Shown here one piece after another: positions 47,007-62,000 of a stretch of 64,000 bases of DNA. The notes beneath the pieces are model-generated. The model searched no databases, was not told the origin of the DNA, and saw only the letters and a program-made list of their open reading frames with translations. This DNA is from Dermatemys mawii (Eukaryota; Chordata; Testudines; Dermatemydidae), in NCBI GenBank assembly GCA_007922305.1, contig ML677365.1, positions 17,651,512 to 17,715,511 on the forward strand. The letters are read 5' to 3'. Position 1 is the stretch's first letter, and each line of letters opens with the position of its first letter. The position numbers and the translations under genes were made by a program.

Positions 47007-50000
47007 CTAGAAAAGAAAAAAAAAGGTTCAGTATGTATAATGTACTGTACACAAATAGCCATCAGATACAAACAGCAGCATATGAAATATTATTTTATGA
47101 ATATCTAAACCATTTTTGACAGTCTACGAATACATGGAAACCCTTTTGAGAAACCGTGCCCTTAAAAAATTGAAAATAGAACTATTGGTCAGTTAGATAC
47201 CTGAATCTATATTTAGGCACCTAAATAGGTGGCATAATTTTCAGATGTACTAAGCACCCAGAACTCCCATTGAAATAAAAAAAAATATATTACTAATTAA
47301 CAATTAACTTGGTGCATTACCATTCATAAACAAACTAGTCACAAATTACTCCACTACTTAAAGAGTGCACTGTTATCACACTTACTGTATAGAGAAAGGC
47401 AGGAAATGCTTTAACAGGAACATTTTTACTGAAGGACCTAGCCTGAAAGGAAAAAGGAAAAAAATATTGAGCAGAGAAGTTACCATGTCAAAGTGAACTT
47501 CAAATACTGAGTTTTATGGCTCAAACTGGCAAAATTTATCACAAGCTTGAATTTTTCACATTTGAATATATTGCAATGAAGAATACAACTTTCGTTATAC
47601 AAAAAAACAAGCACCATTCTTCAGCATATATAGAAGTAATTACAAAACCAAGTGTCTAATATTGTGAGATGCCTGTTACCATTCCTTTATCTTTTTGCAG
47701 CCTTAAACTGTAGGTATTATCAGAAAATTTACTATGTAAACTGGTATATTTTTATTCCACAATTTGCTCCCCATGTGTTCTGCTTGTTTTAACATAAGAA
47801 ATATTGTTTTACTACTTTTATTCCTATTAGCAATGTGAAGGGGAGGGGGCTGACTTTTGGTCTCCACATCATAAGAATTAATAACGTATGGCTGGTCTAC
47901 GCCAGAAACCTACGTTGACCTAGCTATGTCACTCAACGGTACACAAAATTTACACCCCTGAGAGACAGCCAACCTACGCCTCGGTGTAGACATCACTAGG
48001 TGGTTGGAAGAATTCTTCCATCAACTTAACTACCAGCTGTAACTACAGCAATGGAAAAACCACTTCCCTCACTGTATCGAGTATCTATATGACACCCACA
48101 CAGAACAGCTCAACGCTGTAGCATCTGTAGTGTAGACACAGCCTTAGGTTCCAATGTTGCAATCAGATCCACTAGCTCAGACCACTCGGTCTGGGCAAAA
48201 CCCCACTGATTTCTATGGGGCTCTGCGTGGCTCCAGGGGTCTGAGACAACACATCTGTCTGCAGACTGGAGCATAAACTGCAGGTGCATTATTTTTAAAT
48301 CAAGGTACTGTATATAGCTCATTGAGCCTAAAAGACAAACCACAAAGAAAAAAATTGTCCTGTAATATTTCTTTATAAATACGGGATTCATGCTTTTTTC
48401 CAAAAACATTTTTTTCTGCTTTTTTAACTTTTAAAATACCAAGACTATCAATGACTAGAAAAAACAAGGAATTCAAACAACCCTTTGGAGAACTGGACAA
48501 ACAGAATGGAATAGTAATAAAGCTGTAGTTCGAATTCAGCCTAACAGGCCTGAACTGAAAGGAATATCCTTCAATTATTCCAAAGAGCAGGATTTTTTAT
48601 TTTAACCTTTGAACCTCTGTTAAACAGGCAAAATAAAGAACATTTTTTTCCCCTGTTTTGTAGCTCACCTTTAACTAAACCTGCAATACACTTTTGTTGG
48701 GTTATAATTAGTGACCATGATGCATGAGCCAGAAAAGAATCCAGCTTGACTTTTCCATGTCTTAAAAGGCTGACAGTCAGAAAAACATCTTTTTGCTTCG
48801 TAAACTGAGCACATTTGATGTTGAGCAATTGAGAAGTATACAAAGAACCAACAGAAGCCATCTTTCCAGAGTTACATTTCAGCTTAAACTATATTTTTAA
48901 AAGGGGGGAAAAAAAAGGTGTCAGCAGGACTTAAAATTGTTAAAAGGGGCTGCCTTTGCAACAGGACTTTCACTTGTATTCAGTACAGTTTTGTTTGTTT
49001 TCATTGTAATTTTAGTCACAAAGCTTTTAAAGCAAATTACTCTTCACTAGCTTATTTTGCCCTCTATTGGTTATAAATTTAACACTCTCTGAGTATCTGC
49101 AGTAACTGTCATTGCAGGAGCACATCACATCACTTAGGGCATGGCTATACTACAAAACTTGTCAGCACAGGTTACATTGGTGTAAAACCTCCACAGTTAT
49201 TATATGGCTTGTGACCATTGTGGCAAATTGCCAGCACTATTATGGTGGGTCCCACACTTTCTCTTCTTGTGAGGGGCTCAGGGCACTATTTCTTGCCCCT
49301 GAACAGGGTATTAAGTGCCCCACTAGTATCCTAGAGGAGGGGGAGTGGAGAGGGAGGGACCCGGGCCTGCCCTCTACTCCAGGTTCCAGCCCAGGGGCCC
49401 TGAGTATAGCAGTAAACCACCTGAATTAGCTATTTCTTCCCCTGGGCTACTTCCCTCTCCTACCCTTCAGCTTGTGGGGCTTCCTGCCCTCTCTCTACAC
49501 AGGTGTCTCTTTACCTAAGGTCTGGGTCTTCTTGATTCCAAACTGCTCCAATTCCTCCAAGCTGCTCACTGCTCTAACTCCTTTCCTCCTCCCCTGTCTG
49601 CCTGAAGCAGGGGGTTTTATTAGGTTCCTAACAGGGCCTTAACTGATTGCAGGTGTTCCAATCAACCTGCTGCCAGCTTCCCTAGTCCACAGGGAGCCAC
49701 ACCTCAATTAGCTCTGTGCTTACATATCTCCCCTCAAGCACTCTACTGCAGCTCCCTGACCCTCCCCTATCATACTGTGCATACCTGACTCCTTGTGTTG
49801 GCAGAGTGTGTACTCACAAGAAGTGTTTGTGTCGATGCACAGTGCAGTGCACTATGGGTAAGTATGCATAGTACAACTCTCCCCCATCCAGATTCAACTA
49901 CCAGCTCATCAGGTGAAAAATTGAATGTACTTTTGGTAGACTGGAGGAGCACTAGCATTATTTATCACAAGGCACAGAGCAATACCGCTAAGGGATGCTT

Positions 50001-53000
50001 TGAAAGAAGGCAATACACTACAACCCATTAAATGGCAATACACCACAACCCATTACTGTGGATTTTGCTGTAGCTGGCCCTGCAGTCTGAAGACCTGTTA
50101 GGAATTGTGTGGTGCTTGGTGCACATCTATTAATACAACATTTTCAATGCACCTATTAATTCTGTGGTGCTTGCGGTACATTTAGGATTATTACACTGTG
50201 TCACTGATCCTATGAGTTGTGTCATAGTGTACTATAACAACTAACTAGGTACTTTCACTACCACCAGACATTCTGCAGTATACATTGTGGCCCCTTTTAC
50301 TTAACTCTACAGCGGAATGAAAAGCAGATAACTCTACCTTTCTTTGTTGTACCACTATCTCTTCTAGTATGAGTAAATTAATGAAAAGTCAATAGCTGTG
50401 TCCTGCGAAGTTGGGACAGATGGCTCTGCACACTGCCCCATCCACAGGCACCGCCATCACTGTAATGGGAATTCGCCAAGGTTCCTTCCCCTCATACTCA
50501 CTCATGCTCAACTGCCAGGGTCAACTGGACTGTGATGGAGTCTCAAACATGTCTTGGACCATGGCAGAGCTGGACCTCCCAGTTGCATGTCCCACCAAGT
50601 ATGGCATGCAGCTCCTTGTAAGAGTGGAAGCTAAGCAAAGGATTGACTATTGGCCTCCCTGGTCTTGTGATATGCCTGACACAGCTCCTTTGCTTTTACA
50701 CAGCCCTACTCTGATTCCTATCATATCTCTTTTCCTGCTTCCCCTTTGCAATCTGCTCGTAGATGTCCATATTTCTACAGCTGATCCATAGCAGTACTTG
50801 CACTGCCTCTTCTCCCCACAGGCCCAGGAGATCCAATATCTCCTGTCCACTCCAGGCTGGAGTGAGTCCAGAACGCGTAGCCTGCATGGTCAGCTGCACA
50901 CAATAATGGAGAGTTGGTAGGTGTGCTCGCCAATATGGACAGTCGTGAAAAGGCATTTCAAAAATTTGCAGGGTTTTAAGGGGAGGAACTTCCAGTCTCT
51001 GTGACCCCTGGGCTGTGGAGTTCACAACTGTGACCAGAGCAGTCAGTATTGGGCATTGCAGAACAGCTGCTGGAGGATTGTGCGGGTCAAAATAAGTAAC
51101 AGTGTCTACATTCACACTGCATCAACCACAATACTTTCTCAGAGTTTACACTGGAGGGAGACAAATGTAAGTGTATCTCAGGGGTGAGCAAACAAACTTA
51201 AGTGGCAGACTTAAAAGTGGCAAATCTTCAACAAAAAACTTAAAAAAACAGACTCCAACGAGAAACTGCAGAACTGGAATTAATTTGCAAACCTGACACC
51301 ATCAAATTAGGCCTGAATAAAGACTCTGAGTGGAAGGGTCACTACAAAAACTAATTTCCCCCTACTTTTATTCACACTTTCTTGTCAATTGTTCGAAATG
51401 GGCCACCCTCATTACCACTACAAAAGCAATTTTTCCTCCCTTGGTATTCTGCTGTTAACTGAATTGTCGCGTTAGCACCTGCCCCACACTTGGTAAGGCA
51501 ACTCCCATCCTTTCACGTACTGTGTATATATACATCTGCCACTGTATTTTTCACTCCATGCATCTGATGAAGTGAGTTTTAGCCCACAAAAGCTTATGCC
51601 CAAATAAATGTGTTAGTTTCAAAGGTGCCACAAGGATGCCTTCTTGTTTTTATATTGCTTTAGGGGAAAGGGGCTTGAAATTTGGCAAAGGTAACTGTCC
51701 TGGTTTCAGGGATGTCTTCCCATCCCTATGAAAATTCACCCACATTTGGCAAATTTATAGACCTCATAAAAATTGCAGTTTGCGCATGCTTGATAGAGAC
51801 TTGTTAGAATTTGGCAGGTAAATTTGCCTAAGATTCCACCTGCACTGAGCATGCTCCATCCCTCATAGGTTCTACATTTCAGCTGGACTGCACACGCATT
51901 ATCCTCAGAGTCACCAAACACATTCCATTCTGGGGCTGCAGGTGCTGAACAGGAAATTCTCTGCAATTGCTTCATGTGGCAGATTAGGGGTGAGGGGCCA
52001 TGGTGGAGCCAGGCACCAGAATCACAGAACTGGAAGGGACCTAAAGAGGTCATCTAGTCCAGTCCCCTGCACTCGTGGCAGGACTACAGTGGAAACCTGC
52101 AATACCACGATGGTTGGGGTCCAAAAATATCGACCGCGGTAAACGGTCCTCTCAGTCTTCTCTTTTCCAGACCAAACAAACCCAGTTTTTTCAATCTTCC
52201 TAACTCAGAGCAGTGAGATGGTCTCTCCTATACACTCAATGCTCCTGATGACCCCATAGGCAGCAAGGAGGGGAAAAAGGAAGCTGTCACACTTGAATGT
52301 ACAGCAGTGAGAAATGGTGGGGGGAAGGCTAGAGGAGGGGAGATTGGATAGTGGGATATAGGCAGTACTGATAGGAGGACAGAGGGATAAGAGACAAGGC
52401 TAGAGTATGTTTATAAATTCTGAGACATTCCCTTGCAAAACCTGGGCATCCTAAAACTCTCCATTCCTCTGCTGTCAGCAAATACTTGTGAAATCCACCT
52501 GCAAAACATACATCTCATTTTCCTTCTAGTGACTGGTCCAGATAAAAGATAACATCCCACTACTGCTACCAGTTACCTTTAGTTCCAATAGTCTGAATCG
52601 TGCTGATGACCCAAAGTGGGGGGTCAACATGATTCTATATGGCAGAATTCTTGAGGTGAGCTTTTTTTTTTTTTTAAAAAAAAAGGAAATTATATTCAAT
52701 AAATCCTAAGAAGAATGTTAAAGTTGCAAAGTCAAGCACGTAAAATTTAGGAAATGCTCACACAACTTTAATTTGCCCCCCTTGTTTGTTTGGATTACAA
52801 TCAGTGTCTAATTACATGTTCACAATGTTTTTTCTACAGGACCCCTGCTTTATTCAGAAGCTATGGTGCAGAAGTCGGAAGATGTGTAGTGAATGGGGCA
52901 GGTGGCTGCAGGAAGAGAAAGGATGGTCTCATGCTTAAGAAAGTAGAATGCCACGGTGAAAAACTGAATTCTAGCCCTGCCTCTGCTGCAGAGTTCATAT

Positions 53001-56000
53001 GCAAAACCGGGCAAGTCACTTAAACCACATTTTTCACAGCTGGCCACTAACTGCACATTCTTCATTTTTAAGGTGCCCAATGACACCCCTGGGGCCAAAT
53101 TTGCTGAAATGCTGAACACTCACAACTGGAACTGAAGTTGGTTTGAGATGTGCTTTGAACAATAAGTACCAAAAAATGCCAAACACCCTGAAAAATCAAA
53201 ACCTAGGTGTTTCAAATTGGACACCCAAACCTAATGGACACTTGACAATTTTGACCTATGAGCCTCTGTTGCCCCACTATTAAAAAATAATTATAATATA
53301 AATAATCATCACAATCTCTGAGAGATGTTGTGATGCATTCAGATACTATAATGAGAGCACCATAAAAATTCCCATTACAGAGTTAATAATTTTGTAGTTA
53401 GTGCAGCATTTGGATGGTACTAAATAAGGCCTGGTGGCACATGCCAACTCTGAAGGATAAAAAGAAATATTGAAGACCCGTTCATTAAATGAGGCTGGGA
53501 TGGCCATGAAGGAAAAAAGGATGTCATCATGTATAATTATGTAATTAAAGAATATCATAATGCATAAGCACAAGGGGGCTAAACTAAGGTTGTGTAGGCC
53601 ATCTTAATTCTGGCATTTAATTTTTGAGAGTTTGTCTTTGAACCTTACCGTTCTTTTAATGTAGTTTTTTAATTCAATCAATGAATTAAATGTATGCAAA
53701 CACACACAGATTGTTGTAACATCTGGTTAAAAGCATTTCTTGTACAATTTATATTTTCTGGAGAAATGGGGAAATGTACAAGTGCTTATGTAATATGTAC
53801 CAACATGTTTTTATAACCATAGCCTGTATGTTTTATTTTCAATATTTATAGCAGCAGACAGGTAAAGAATAGGTCTTAGTGTGGCTTCTTAAGTTTGGAT
53901 CCACTAATTGATCCATGTGAATAACAATCTTTGATAAAGTCAATGCACAAATACTGAAGTTTGAAACAGTGATCCCAATCAGACTGGCTGTGGGGCAAAA
54001 ACAAAACCAGAGAAACATTGCCGGTGCAGCTCACTATGTATATAGTGGGTAGTTTCCAGGAAAAAAAAAATGTTTGGCACTTAAAGGCAAAATCTGAACG
54101 CCTAATAATTATTGGCCTTATGTCCAAACTACACAAAGTAACTCATGCACACAGTCTATGGCTGTGATCCTGGAATCTGATCTGCATATCTTACATCTCA
54201 TAGCGACATACAATAGAAACCTCAGAGTTGCAAAATGACCAGTCAACCACACATCTCATTTGGAAATGGAAGTACACAATCAGGCAGCAGCAGGGACAAA
54301 AAAAAAAAGAAAAGGCAAATACAGTGCAGCATTGTGTTACACATTAACTACTAAAAAACCAGAATGTTAAAAAAAGATTTGACAAGGTAAGGAAACTCTT
54401 TCTGTGCTTGTTTCATTTGAATTAAGATGGTTAAAAGCAGCATTTTTCTTCTGCATAGTAAAAGTGCAAAGCTGTATTAAGTTAATATTCAGTTGTAAAT
54501 TTTTGAAACAACCACCAAAACATTTTGTTCAGAGTTATGAACAACCTTCATTCCTGAAGTGTTCCTAACTCTGAGGTTCTACTGTGTGTGCAAAAGCTTT
54601 CAATCAGTAGTTACACACAGACAGCTGTCCCTCTATATAGACAAATTCATGCAAGTGTTACAATAAAGAGAACCTCCATTCAAAAGTTATTTTATTGTTT
54701 TAGAGTAAGTTTTTTGGTGTGTTTATTCTCCAACTCAAAGGACCAATCAGTTTAACACTACAAGGCTGTACTGCTCAAAGTAATTGCAATCAGCACCTTT
54801 CTGATCACTTTCAGCACAGGCGTCCACAACTGAATAGGGTGGGAGACTGAACTTCTATATGAGGGCAAAAGTGTTTTTAAAATATTTGATACAATAAATA
54901 AGGTGCTCAACTAGACACACCACCTAAGACCACAATCTGACAACACTTCTTAACATTAAAATTGATTATATGCTATCAACAAGAAAAGAGGAAGCTCACA
55001 TGTTCTAGATGAACGTGAGCCTGGCTGGCAATGTTGTAAATTACATCTCTCAGATTTTTCTCTTGATTGGCTCTTATGAAATCTTCTTGTGAAACTCCAT
55101 GCTGAGAGAGAAGAGCAAAAAATAAAACACACATTTCTGCTTAACAAGTATGAAAGCCAGAAGCCTGCCTACAATCAAAATCTGAAAAATGTTTATGCAT
55201 GTTTTTAAAATAGTCATTAGGAAGTAAAGTTCAGTGAAGGAAAAGACAGGAAAGAGTAACTCAGTCTTTGCATAAACTGACTCTGAAAACTTCGTAGTAA
55301 CTTGGGATAGCTGAGCTAGAATTTAAATTCTGGTAATTTGAAATTAACTTCTTGCATGTCAAGTTAAAAAAACCACCAACCAACCAAGGCTAAGCAGGGT
55401 AAAGGAAAAGTTATGGATTAACCAGAAAAACAGCTGTTTGGTCCATGAAGAAAGGTATTGTCATAGGGCTGGCCTATACTACAGAATAGTACCATGTTTG
55501 AACACTTATGGAGAATTGAATTAGGTGACACAATTGTGACCATGACACTGTGATTAATGCAGACTAAGATAAGTTTTGTTTTGTATCATGTCAGCTAACT
55601 TAACTTATTCACAAGGCTGATAACTATGAACATGGTAAACTTTTCAAGACAAAGCCACATAGAGGACACAGATGTAAGAGCAATCTAGTGACTCTGACTA
55701 GCTGCCAAGACACCTCTTGTCTCTGCAACACTCTGAATCTGGGTAAGAGGGAGATTACCTGTCCACCGATCTCCTATACCCACTGATGACTGAAAAGTTT
55801 CAGAGTCACGTGGGTGGCTGTGATGGCAAGGACAAGCACAATTCTGTGTGGGTGTGTGTCTGTGTACATTAGTATATAATCTTAAGTTATACTGAAACAA
55901 AGGTGTGAAAGTTGGAAGGCCCTAACCTCCATCATGAGTTACTGTTTAGGATGGACGTATCAGACATTTTATGCTTCTGTGCCATTCACATAATACTGAC

Positions 56001-59000
56001 TTAGCAGGAAAGCAAAGCCAAAGGTTACCAAATTTGGAGCTCTTCATTATTCTACACAAAACAACCAAACCTTGCAAATCAAGAATATTAATTCACATTT
56101 AAGTGATGTTCATAAAAGACTAGTGCATATGCCTTAAGAACTGCCACAGCTAATTAGATGGACTGATATAAGAGCAATGAGAATGATGTTCATAATTTGA
56201 AAATGCAAATGGATAAATTATTAAATAAATATTCATTGCTATGCCTATAGATTTAGCCACAGACTCATTTGAACATTAATGGGAAACTTCTCTTTTAATC
56301 CTTGTGTCACGGACAACTACCTGCTAGCCTAAGGGCTGTTGAATTCCAGTGCCAGTTAGGTGTTTTCTCTCAAATTGTACAAAACCCAACATGCTATAGC
56401 AACAAGCGAGCACATACTTGTAGTTACTATTGAGTTGCATAGAAAAAGCAAGCGTATGACCACAGCAGAGCAAAGAGAAGGCTAGGGAGCTTATTCTGAA
56501 ACAAAGGGAGCAACACTAGAAAATTTAGGGCCGGGAGAAAGGAATTGATTCCCATTCCAGGTGTATTTCTGCACATGAAAAAAATCCTAAAATGCTACTG
56601 GATTTAATAAAAAAAATTGCAGTGAGCTAGCACTAAAATAAATAAAAATTACTCTAATCATACCTCCCAAAGGAATCAAAGGAACAAGACCAACACAAGC
56701 CCTATAACTGAAAGAGCATGCTGGGGGTACTGCAAGACACAGGAAGTGAACCTTCTACTAACAGCAATTAGGCTCTTTGACATTTACTTTCTGGTCTCGT
56801 AGAAAAGACTATCTATCAAAGCTGACAGATGTAGTTAGAGATGTATTGTTTGTTCCCAGTCTATACTTTCTTACCAACATACAAATGTCCACGGGAAGAA
56901 AGACCTTTTGTCTTTTACTATGATACGGAGTTGCTCTTAAACAGGTGACAATGCCTTGTGCTTTCCCAATGTGACTGGCTGCATGGTCTGCATGAATATC
57001 CCGCACACCTGTATTTGCAGAAATAAAGGTTAAAAACCACATAACCACAACCAAATAGCCTGAGTGTAACATATTAACAAGTCTCATGAGCAGAAACTGC
57101 ATGACTTTCGTATTATGGATGTTAAGAATACATTTGCCTCAAACAGCATAGGTTCACAGATTGCCCTTGAGACCTAATCTCACAGGTGAAAGCTAGTAAA
57201 CTAGCTGACTGATTAGTACATTCTGGAGTGAGATTTCTCTTAGGGCTAGTCTATAATGCATTTTTTTGCACTTGCATAGCTATATCAGTGTAGCTAAACC
57301 AGTTCAAACTCCTATTACGGATAGTTTTCACACTGGTGTAGTGTGAAAACTGACTTGCACTGGTACAGTTTACCCTAGTACATCAGTGCAACCCCTTACC
57401 CCTAGTGAGTAAGAGACCAGGAATAAAATTTCAGCAATAAATACTAAGCAAAGCCACCCGAAATTCAGAATTTCTGTCCCAAAGGAAATTCTAACATTTC
57501 AATTTTTGATTTGTCCCAAATCTGGACAAAAATTTGAAATGCTAAATTTTTTTTGCAGAATAAACATTTTTAAAAAGTTTGATTCAGAAATATGAAATTG
57601 TTTGGTTTCAACATTTTTGACTAAAACAAAACATTTTGACGTTTTGTAATTGAAATGGAGGGGGGAAAAGGGAAGCAATGTCAAGGCAGACCTCCAAATC
57701 GTGAGATGAAGGATGAGGCACCTCTAGAACAAACAGAAATATTCAAAACACAAAATGGAGAACTACCCAGATATCTGTTAGAAAATCAATATGGCAAAAC
57801 ATAAAACATCCAGTAAATTCTGGATGTGTTGGGGGCACTTTCTTGTTTCAGGTAGTGGAAGTAGTAACCTAGGGGGCACTCATTTTAGTTTTGATCCTAA
57901 CCAATAAGGAGGAATTGGTTGCAAATCTGCAGGTGGAAATGATTTTTCATGTTTTCTTTCATCCTATGATAGAGTTGGTAATTCTGAGGAAAGGAAGAAG
58001 TGAAAGCAGCAGAACAACAACAATGGACTTCAAAAATGCAGATTTTAAGGAACTCAGAGATTAGTAGGTAAGGTTCTCTGGGAAAAAAAATCTAAAGAAA
58101 AAAGCAGTTCAGGACAGTTAGCAATTTCTCAAACAGACAATATTAAAGACACATCAGCAAACTATCCAGGCATGAAGGAAAGATGAAAAAACAGTAGGAA
58201 GCCAATATAGTTCTTGAAAATCAAAGAGGAATCCTACAAATGTGGATAGATTGCTAAGGATGAGTACAAAAAAATACCACAAGAACATAGGTGCAAAATC
58301 AGAAAAGCTAAGGCACAAAATGAGTTACACCTAGCAAGGAACATAAAAGGCAATGAGAAGAGTTTCTATAAATACATTAGGAAAAAGAAAGATGGAGGAA
58401 AATGAAGGTCCTCTACCTAGTGGGGAAAGACAACTAATAATGGATGTCATCAAGCAGGCTAAGATGTTAATGCCTATTTGGTTTCAGTGCAGCGTTGGTT
58501 TAATAATTTTTGTTGTCAGAAGAGGGTCGCGGTGCAATGAAGTTTGAGAACCCTTGAGATACAGGAATAATTGTTCTGCTCTACTCTGCATTGGCAAGGC
58601 CTCAGCTGGAGAGAGTCCAGAGGAGAGCAACAAAAAATGATACAAGATTTAGAAAACCTGACCTCTGAGGAAAGGTTAAAAAACCGGGTATGTTTAGTCT
58701 TGAGAACAGACGATTCGGAGATGGGTCCTGATAACAGTTTTCAAATATGTTAAAAGCTGTTAGAAAGAGAAGAGTGATCAATTGTTCTCCATGCCCACTG
58801 AACGTAGGACAAGTAATGAGCTTAATCTGCAGCAAGGGAGATTTAGGTTAGAGCTCATTGCCGCAGCCATTGTTGAAGTGTGGTTTCTCAGAATGTTTAT
58901 GCTTTACTGTTTGGGGAAGAGAAAGACCTTAGCTCACTTAGCAAACTTAATTTGGCACTTACTCTCTTCAAATATTTGTATATTTATATTCCCAAGCCCC

Positions 59001-62000
59001 TCACTAGATGCTTAGTCAAAATATCCTTTTATTTTGCTTTCCCACATGCCCTTGATCAGACTGATGCTCTTTCCCACCATGTCACATTGCAAAATTATAT
59101 TTGGTTCATTAATGCAGCTTGTCTAAATTAGGTATACCTGTATTTTATGAAGTCACAGCTTCTTCTCTTCACACATTTTCAATATTATTCTTTAATATTT
59201 ATATTATGGCCATCACTACACATCTGGGCCTGGACTGTGGTACCATAGTACCACATGTATAACTAAGGTTTTTAGGCCTCACTCCACCCTTTTTTTGTTA
59301 AGTCCATCTAAAATGTCAGAGTTGGTGAGGGAAAAGGTAAGCTCTGAGACAGGCATGGTAGGTATAAAATTCTCCAGAGCTGGTTCTATCAGATTAAAAG
59401 ATGCAAGTCAGAACTCCAAAACATGGAGGGAGATGTTTACTATCAACATTAGAAGTACACAGTCTGACTGTCCAGGGCTCAGGAACCATGTGGTTAATTC
59501 TCACCCCACTGCTTTCTCTTACACAAAAGTCCATTGTGTTAGGCAATATGCAGACAGAGTTAGATCATACACTCTTACTCCTATTTCCTTTCTAAATGAA
59601 TACACCTACTACTCAATGACAGATAGGTTATACAATTAGCCTATTTTTTAGGGTTGGTGGGTTTTTTTTACTTAGTATGTGATTACATTTTTAAGAGAGA
59701 TAGATATGGCCATGACATTTGGAATAGGTTTAATTTTATATAGGGCTGCCAAGTGATTAAAAAATTAGTTGTGACTAATTGTATGATTAAGCACACTGTT
59801 AAACAATAATAGAATACTATTTATTTAAATTTTTTTCGGTGTTTTCTACATTTTCAAATATATTGATTTACACAGAATTCAAAGTATCCAGTGCTCACTT
59901 TGTATTTACTTTTGATTACAAGTATTTGCACTGTAAAAAACCCAAAGAAATAGTATTTTTCAATTCACCTAATACAAGTACTGTAGTACAATCTCTTTAC
60001 CCTGAAAGTTGAACTTACAAATGTAGAATTATGTACAAAATAACTGCATTCAAAAATAAAACAGAGTAAAATGTTAGAGCCTGCAAGTCCACTCAGTCCT
60101 ACTTCTTGTTCAGCCAATCGCTCAGACAAACAAGTTTGTTTACATTTGCATGAGATAATGCTGCCCACTTCTTGTTTACAATGTCATCTGAAAGTGAGAA
60201 CAGGGGTTTGCATGGCACTGTTGTAGCTGGCACTGCAAGGTATTTGCCAGATGTGTTAAAGATTCGTATGTCCCTTCATGCTTCAACCACCATTCTAGGG
60301 GACATGCTTAGGCTCTGAAGTTTTACATTGTTTTGTTTTTAAGTGCAGTTATGTAACAAAACAAAAAAATCTACATTTATAAATTTCACTTTCACAAAAA
60401 AGATATTGCACTGAAGTGAATTGAAAAATACTATTTCTTTTATCATTTTTACAGTGTAAATATTTGTAAGTTCAGTTACAATACAGAATACAATATATAT
60501 GAAAATGTCGAAAACCATCCAACATATTTAGTAAATTTCAGTTGGTAGTCTATTGTTTAACAGTACAATTAAAACAATTAAAATATGATTAATCATGATT
60601 AATTTTTTAATCATGATTAATTTTTCTAAGTTAATCGCGTGAGTTAACTGCAATTAATCAACCACCGTAAGTTTATAGATTTAAGGTTGGATTTTCAGAA
60701 GTGCTGAGCATTAACCTATTCTTCTCCCATTAAAATCAATGGAAGCTTTACTGCTAACTTTAATGGGAGCAGAAGTAGCTCAACCATCAGCATTTTGAAA
60801 ATCCTCCCCATTAATAAATATAGTAGCAGTATTGATAAATTCTCCATAAAAACCCTAAATAAAGAAAAAACACATACCCAGCATTTCCAAGGTGAGACAC
60901 AAGAGAGCGCTATGAGTGTTGTCAGCATATGTTTCAAGTTCCTGGATGTTGCGATATGCTCTGTCATCCAAATTTTTCTCCTGTAGTTTGAGCACAGAAC
61001 ATGAACATGTATGAGTCTGTATTCCAACATGAACATGGTTTTTTTTGTGCAAACTGATCATTATGAGCAGATCTACATAATCCTTCATTAGGGTATAGTG
61101 GACAAAAGTAACTTACATTAAGTGATGGGGAGGAGTCACATGTGTGCGTATGAATATAACCATATACACATTAAGGAATACATTTTAAAACATCTCTAGC
61201 AATACAAAATATTATGTAAGTGCAAGGGCAACCAGCTAAGGTTGCTGAAAGAATCACAGCTGTTGTGGATTTAAATTCTCTCTTGCAATGTTGCATTAAC
61301 ATTAAATCAATTGGTGCTTGTTTACACTACAAGTGCTTTGCCAGTATAGCTATACTGACAGAGGCCTTTGTCATAAATACAGTATATACTAACCGGAGTT
61401 TTTTGCTGGCAATAACACTCCCACCACCCCAAATGACATTAGCTATGCTAGAGAAACAAGGTGGATGAGACAATATCTTTTATTGGACCAATTTCTGTTG
61501 CTGAAAGTGACAAGCTTTCGAGCTTAGACAAGCTCCAGTATACTGAGACTGACATGACTACATCATCACTGAATAGTAACTATGCTGATGGAAGCATACT
61601 GTCATCATATGTGCATCTATATTGGGATTTTTGCTGGCATAATTAGGTCAGCTAGAAAGTATGGTTTTTTCACATCTGACCAACACAGCTATGCCAACAA
61701 AACTTTGTAGTACAGACCTGGCCTTGGAGTCTTCATGCCATGCTACTGCAGACTCAAATCCTTGGCTCTGATGAAGGTACTGTACATTATGTGTACACTA
61801 TTAACTGCCAGTTCTATTCCACCATCAGTGAATGAGGCTTAAATCTCAAGAAAATTACAGATACCAAAACATATTCCTCTGTCTAGTGTGTGCTTTTTAA
61901 AAACACTTTTAAACTACTGAGTATACCTGGCTGTCTCATGCAAATGCTGTCAGAAATAGAACTCTTACTATAAGAGGAAGGCTGGTCTTGCGGATAAAAT

